Below, piece by piece: positions 61,251 through 64,000 of a stretch of 64,000 bases of DNA; within the stretch, counting starts at the first letter, position 1; every line of letters begins with the position of its first letter. The notes beneath the pieces are model-generated. The model was not told the origin of the DNA. It saw only the letters and a list, made by a program, of their open reading frames with translations, and searched no databases. Made by a program: the position numbers and the translations under genes. The DNA is from Deinococcus koreensis (GTDB lineage: Bacteria > Deinococcota > Deinococci > Deinococcales > Deinococcaceae), in NCBI RefSeq assembly GCF_002901445.1, contig NZ_PPPD01000001.1, positions 2,293,501-2,357,500 of the forward strand. The letters are read 5' to 3'.

Positions 61251-62759
61251 ATGCGCCTGCCCGAGCTTGCCGCCGCCCTGCACCTGCTCCCCTCCGATCC
61301 GCCCCCGACCGATCCGGCGCCCACGGGCCTGCCGGACGCCCCGGTCGGCGGCGTGACCCACAACGCCGAGTGGGTGCAGCCCGGCGACGTCTTCGTGGCG
61401 ATCCGGGGAGCGCGCTTCGACGGGCACGCCTTTCTGGCGCAGGTGGCGGCGGCCGGGGCGGTGGCCGTGCTGGGCGAGGGCCTGCCGCCCGGCGCGGTGT
61501 CCACCCTGCCGTACCTGCGGGTACCCCACGCCCGCGCCGCCCTGGCCGACGCCGCCGCGGCCCTGGCCGGGCATCCCAGCCGCGAACTGCATGTGGTCGG
61601 CGTGACCGGCACGGACGGCAAGACCACCACCAGCTGGCTGGCCCGCCACCTCCTGCGTGCGGCCGGACTATCCACAGGGCTGCTCAGCACGGTCGGCTAC
61701 GAGCTGCCGGACGGCGCGCTGCGGCATTTTCCCGCGCACTTCACCACGCCCGAGGCGCCCCAGGTGCAGCGCACCCTGCGCCAGATGGTCACGGCGGGCG
61801 CCCGGGCGGTCGTGCTGGAGGCCAGTTCGCATGCCCTGGCGCTGGAGCGCGTGCGCGGCGTGGACTGGGACGTGGCGGTCTGGACGCACCTGAGCCGTGA
61901 ACATCTGGATTTCCACGGCACCGTCGAGAACTACTTCGCGGAGAAGCGCAAACTGGTGGAGCGCGCCCGCTTCGCCGTCCTGAACGCCGACGACCCCTGG
62001 ACGGCCCGGTTGCGCGGCCTCGCGCCGGACGAGACCACCTACAGCACCGAGGGCTACAGCAGCGAGGGCGGGGCGGCCGACTGGTCGGCGCAGGACATCG
62101 GGGAACGGGCGACCGGGCTGCACTTCGCGGTCACGTCGCCCCTGGGAAGCTTCCAGGCCGCGCTGCCCATGATCGGCCGCTTCAACGTGGCGAACGCGCT
62201 GGCGGCCATGGCGGCGGCCGCCCACCTGGGCGCCACGCAGGCGCAGCTGGTGGCCGGGCTGGCGTCCTTCCGGGGTGTGCCCGGGCGCATGGAACTCGTG
62301 CCGGGGCCTGGGGACGGCCCACGGGTGATCGTGGACTTCGCGCACACCCCGCCCAGCCTGGAAAAAGCCCTGAGCACCCTGCGGGCCACGACGGGCGGGC
62401 AGCTGCGGGTGCTGCTCGGCTCGGCCGGCGGCCCCCGTGACCCCTCCAAACGGGCGCCGCTGGGCGAGGTCGCCACGCGCCTCGCCGACCACGCGGTCTT
62501 CACCGAGGAAGATCACCGCGACACGCCCCTGGCCGACATCCTGCGGGAAATGGAGCGCGGCGCCGGCCCCCGGACGAACTTCACGAGCATTCCGGATCGG
62601 CGCGAGGCCATCCGCCAGATCATCCGCTCCGCGCAGCCGGGCGACACCGTGCTACTGGCGGGCAAGGGCCCCGAGGACACCCTGGAACGCGGCCAGGAGA
62701 CCCTGCCCTGGAACGAGGTGCAGGAGGCGCGGGAGGCGCTGGCCAGCCGGTTGGGGTAA
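61251..62759 (+). CDS. murE: UDP-MurNAc-tripeptide ligase MurE
   Basis: A 502-residue Mur ligase that adds the third amino acid of the peptidoglycan peptide. ATP-binding GVTGTDGKTTT (117-127), LEASSHAL (substrate Lys-carbamate region), HLSREHLDFHGT, and the C-terminal domain with GSAGGPRDPSKR. The motif that selects the third residue, DNPR in meso-DAP enzymes and DDPN in L-Lys enzymes, is replaced here by EEDHRDTPL (419-427). Deinococcus peptidoglycan contains L-ornithine at this position, so ornithine is the likely substrate (inference). TACCCT ends 6 nt before ATG 61251. Confidence 0.95.
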   Translation: MRLPELAAALHLLPSDPPPTDPAPTGLPDAPVGGVTHNAEWVQPGDVFVAIRGARFDGHAFLAQVAAAGAVAVLGEGLPPGAVSTLPYLRVPHARAALADAAAALAGHPSRELHVVGVTGTDGKTTTSWLARHLLRAAGLSTGLLSTVGYELPDGALRHFPAHFTTPEAPQVQRTLRQMVTAGARAVVLEASSHALALERVRGVDWDVAVWTHLSREHLDFHGTVENYFAEKRKLVERARFAVLNADDPWTARLRGLAPDETTYSTEGYSSEGGAADWSAQDIGERATGLHFAVTSPLGSFQAALPMIGRFNVANALAAMAAAAHLGATQAQLVAGLASFRGVPGRMELVPGPGDGPRVIVDFAHTPPSLEKALSTLRATTGGQLRVLLGSAGGPRDPSKRAPLGEVATRLADHAVFTEEDHRDTPLADILREMERGAGPRTNFTSIPDRREAIRQIIRSAQPGDTVLLAGKGPEDTLERGQETLPWNEVQEAREALASRLG

Positions 62760-63041
62760 TTCTCCGGTCTGCAAGATGGCCGCGCCCAGTGGCGGTATGA
62801 CCGTCAGAGCCCAGCGTCGGCATACGGCCCCAGCAGTAAGCCAGTGCTGCGCCATTGTGCCGATAGCCGGGGCGCGGCGCCTCGGGCACAGTGGGACGGG
62901 CAGAGAGACGGGAGGTGGGAGAGCATGCGAGGACGCGAGAGGAATGACCAGAGCGACCATGACAGCGAGGCAGCCGATTTGAGCGACCGATGCGGCGTCC
63001 CGCCCGCGGTCTTTCCCTGTAGACACAGACACTGAAGGACA
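62760..63041. other. Intergenic region between murE and rtcB
   Basis: No gene is supported in these 282 bases. A GAAGGA Shine-Dalgarno sequence lies near the end, and TGTAGACA may be part of the rtcB promoter. No repeat is evident. Confidence 0.5.
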
Positions 63042-64000
63042 CCATGAACGGAAAGCACATCACCAAACTGGGCTTTGAGAAAAAAGCGGTCGGTCTGGCG
63101 CTGGCGGCCGCGACGCTGCGCGAAAAAGCGGGGCTGGAACGCGACGAGATTCTGGCCGAGCTGCGGCAGGTGCAGGCCAATCCGGCGGGCTACACGGGGG
63201 GCGTCTACGAGGCCCTGGCGGCCGAACTGAGCGCCCAGCGCGCCGAACTGGATCTGAAGGCCAGCGCGGCCCTGCGTCCCGCCCCCCTGCCCTATGGCGT
63301 CTGGGGCGCCGACCTGATCGAGCCCGGGGCCCGCAGTCAGATGGACGTGGCCATGCGCCTGCCGGTCACCCGCGCCGGCGCCCTGATGCCCGACGCCCAC
63401 GTGGGCTACGGTCTGCCCATCGGCGGCGTGCTGGCGACCGAGAACGCGGTCATCCCCTACGGCGTGGGGGTGGACATCGGCTGCTCGATGATGCTCAGCG
63501 CCCTGCCGGTGCCCGTGGGCCAGCTCGGCGTGGAGGAGGCCAGGGCGCTGCTGCTCCGGCACACGCGTTTCGGCGCGGGCGTCGGCTTCGAGGGGCGCGA
63601 CCGTGAGGATCATCCCGTGCTGCACGAGTCCGTCTGGGGCGAGCAGCCCCTGCTGCGCCACCTGCACGACAAGGCGGTGGCCCAGGTCGGTACCAGCGGC
63701 AGTGGCAACCATTTCGTGGAGTTCGGCACCCTGAGGCTCGCTGAGGCTGACCTCGGCCTGGAGGCGGGAGAGTACCTGGCGGTGTTGTCGCACAGCGGCT
63801 CGCGCGGCTTCGGGGCACAGGTCGCGAACCACTTCACGACCCTCGCCCAGCGGCTGCACCCCACCATCGACCCGGCGGCCAAGAAACTGGCCTGGCTGCC
63901 CCTGGACGGCGAGGACGGGCAGGCGTACTGGCAGGCCATGAACCTGGCGGGCCGCTACGCCCTGGCCAACCACGACCTGATCCACGCCCGCCTGGCGCGG
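63042..64000 (+). CDS. rtcB: RtcB-type RNA ligase, 5' part (cut by window end)
   Basis: The first 319 codons are present. RtcB joins RNA ends bearing 2',3'-cyclic phosphate or 3'-phosphate with 5'-OH, using GTP and Mn2+. Diagnostic segments are MPDAHVGYGLPIGGVLATE, GVGVDIGCSM with the metal ligands Asp144 and Cys147, GSGNHF (219-224) and HSGSRGFG (250-257). The catalytic nucleotidylated His near the C-terminus is beyond the window. ATG 63042 has GAAGGA 5 nt upstream. Confidence 0.94.

Noticed and set aside
62844..63035. Short ORF between murE and rtcB
   Set aside because: No promoter or Shine-Dalgarno sequence is placed for it and the peptide has no recognisable pattern.

Overview
The window looks like chromosomal DNA of a Deinococcus-type bacterium. 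It is GC-rich and gene-dense, and carries a RqkA-like kinase/PQQ beta-propeller protein, an LysK enzyme of the LysW-carrier lysine pathway, adjacent comEC/comEA genes and a rarA gene. About twenty genes have a TAnnnT-type -10 box ending only 5-10 nt before the start codon, the leaderless-mRNA arrangement known from Deinococcus. No rRNA, CRISPR array, transposase or prophage is visible. The species cannot be named from the sequence alone.

Layout: 1-2.8 kb holds the end of a secreted protein, an unrecognised helical protein, an AT-rich membrane-protein gene and nadV (NAD salvage). 3-8.3 kb holds a G8-domain lipoprotein, a leucine-rich repeat protein, a dienoyl-CoA-reductase-like SDR and an enoyl-CoA hydratase. 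8.4-16 kb holds a CHASE3 histidine kinase with an Rcp1-type response regulator, an LptB-like ATPase next to a DUF3084 coiled-coil membrane protein, a sugar-binding protein and a small membrane protein. 15.6-24.5 kb holds ktrBA potassium uptake, a TrmN-like tRNA methyltransferase, a MocA oxidoreductase, comEA-comEC, an unlisted 53-residue membrane protein and rarA. 24.6-32.6 kb holds a DUF885 protein, the RqkA-like kinase, tatA, tRNA-Val and tRNA-Cys, an NPCBM lipoprotein and comM. 32.6-41.8 kb holds lysK, an anion permease with RCK_C domains, a GGDEF-EAL protein that has lost key catalytic residues, and a phosphoesterase. 41.8-50 kb holds a frameshifted DUF805 gene, GNAT and DUF3291 genes, a decayed PIN-toxin fragment, thrS with a long leader, a PadR pair, a DsbA-like protein and GDPD. 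50-64 kb holds a diguanylate cyclase, AKR, glmS behind a glmS ribozyme, an FmdB-like/HtrA pair, an SPFH-RHH pair, two deoxynucleoside kinases, a glycosyltransferase, murE and the 5' part of rtcB.

The richest signals lie between genes. They are a glmS self-cleaving ribozyme; a thrS leader with a 33-codon Thr-containing leader ORF and a terminator; a leaderless 10-codon ORF overlapping the comM start; and several small repeat families. Two of these families sit at gene ends and supply or touch the stop codon of the gene next to them. A nested palindrome at 24.9 kb and a 120-bp AT-rich element with inverted ends at 46.1 kb look like further mobile or regulatory repeats.

Most genes are single or in pairs; clear short operons are nadV-1023, histidine kinase-response regulator, ktrB-ktrA, comEA-comEC, 33084-lysK, padR-46174, FmdB-htrA, SPFH-RHH and the two deoxynucleoside kinases.
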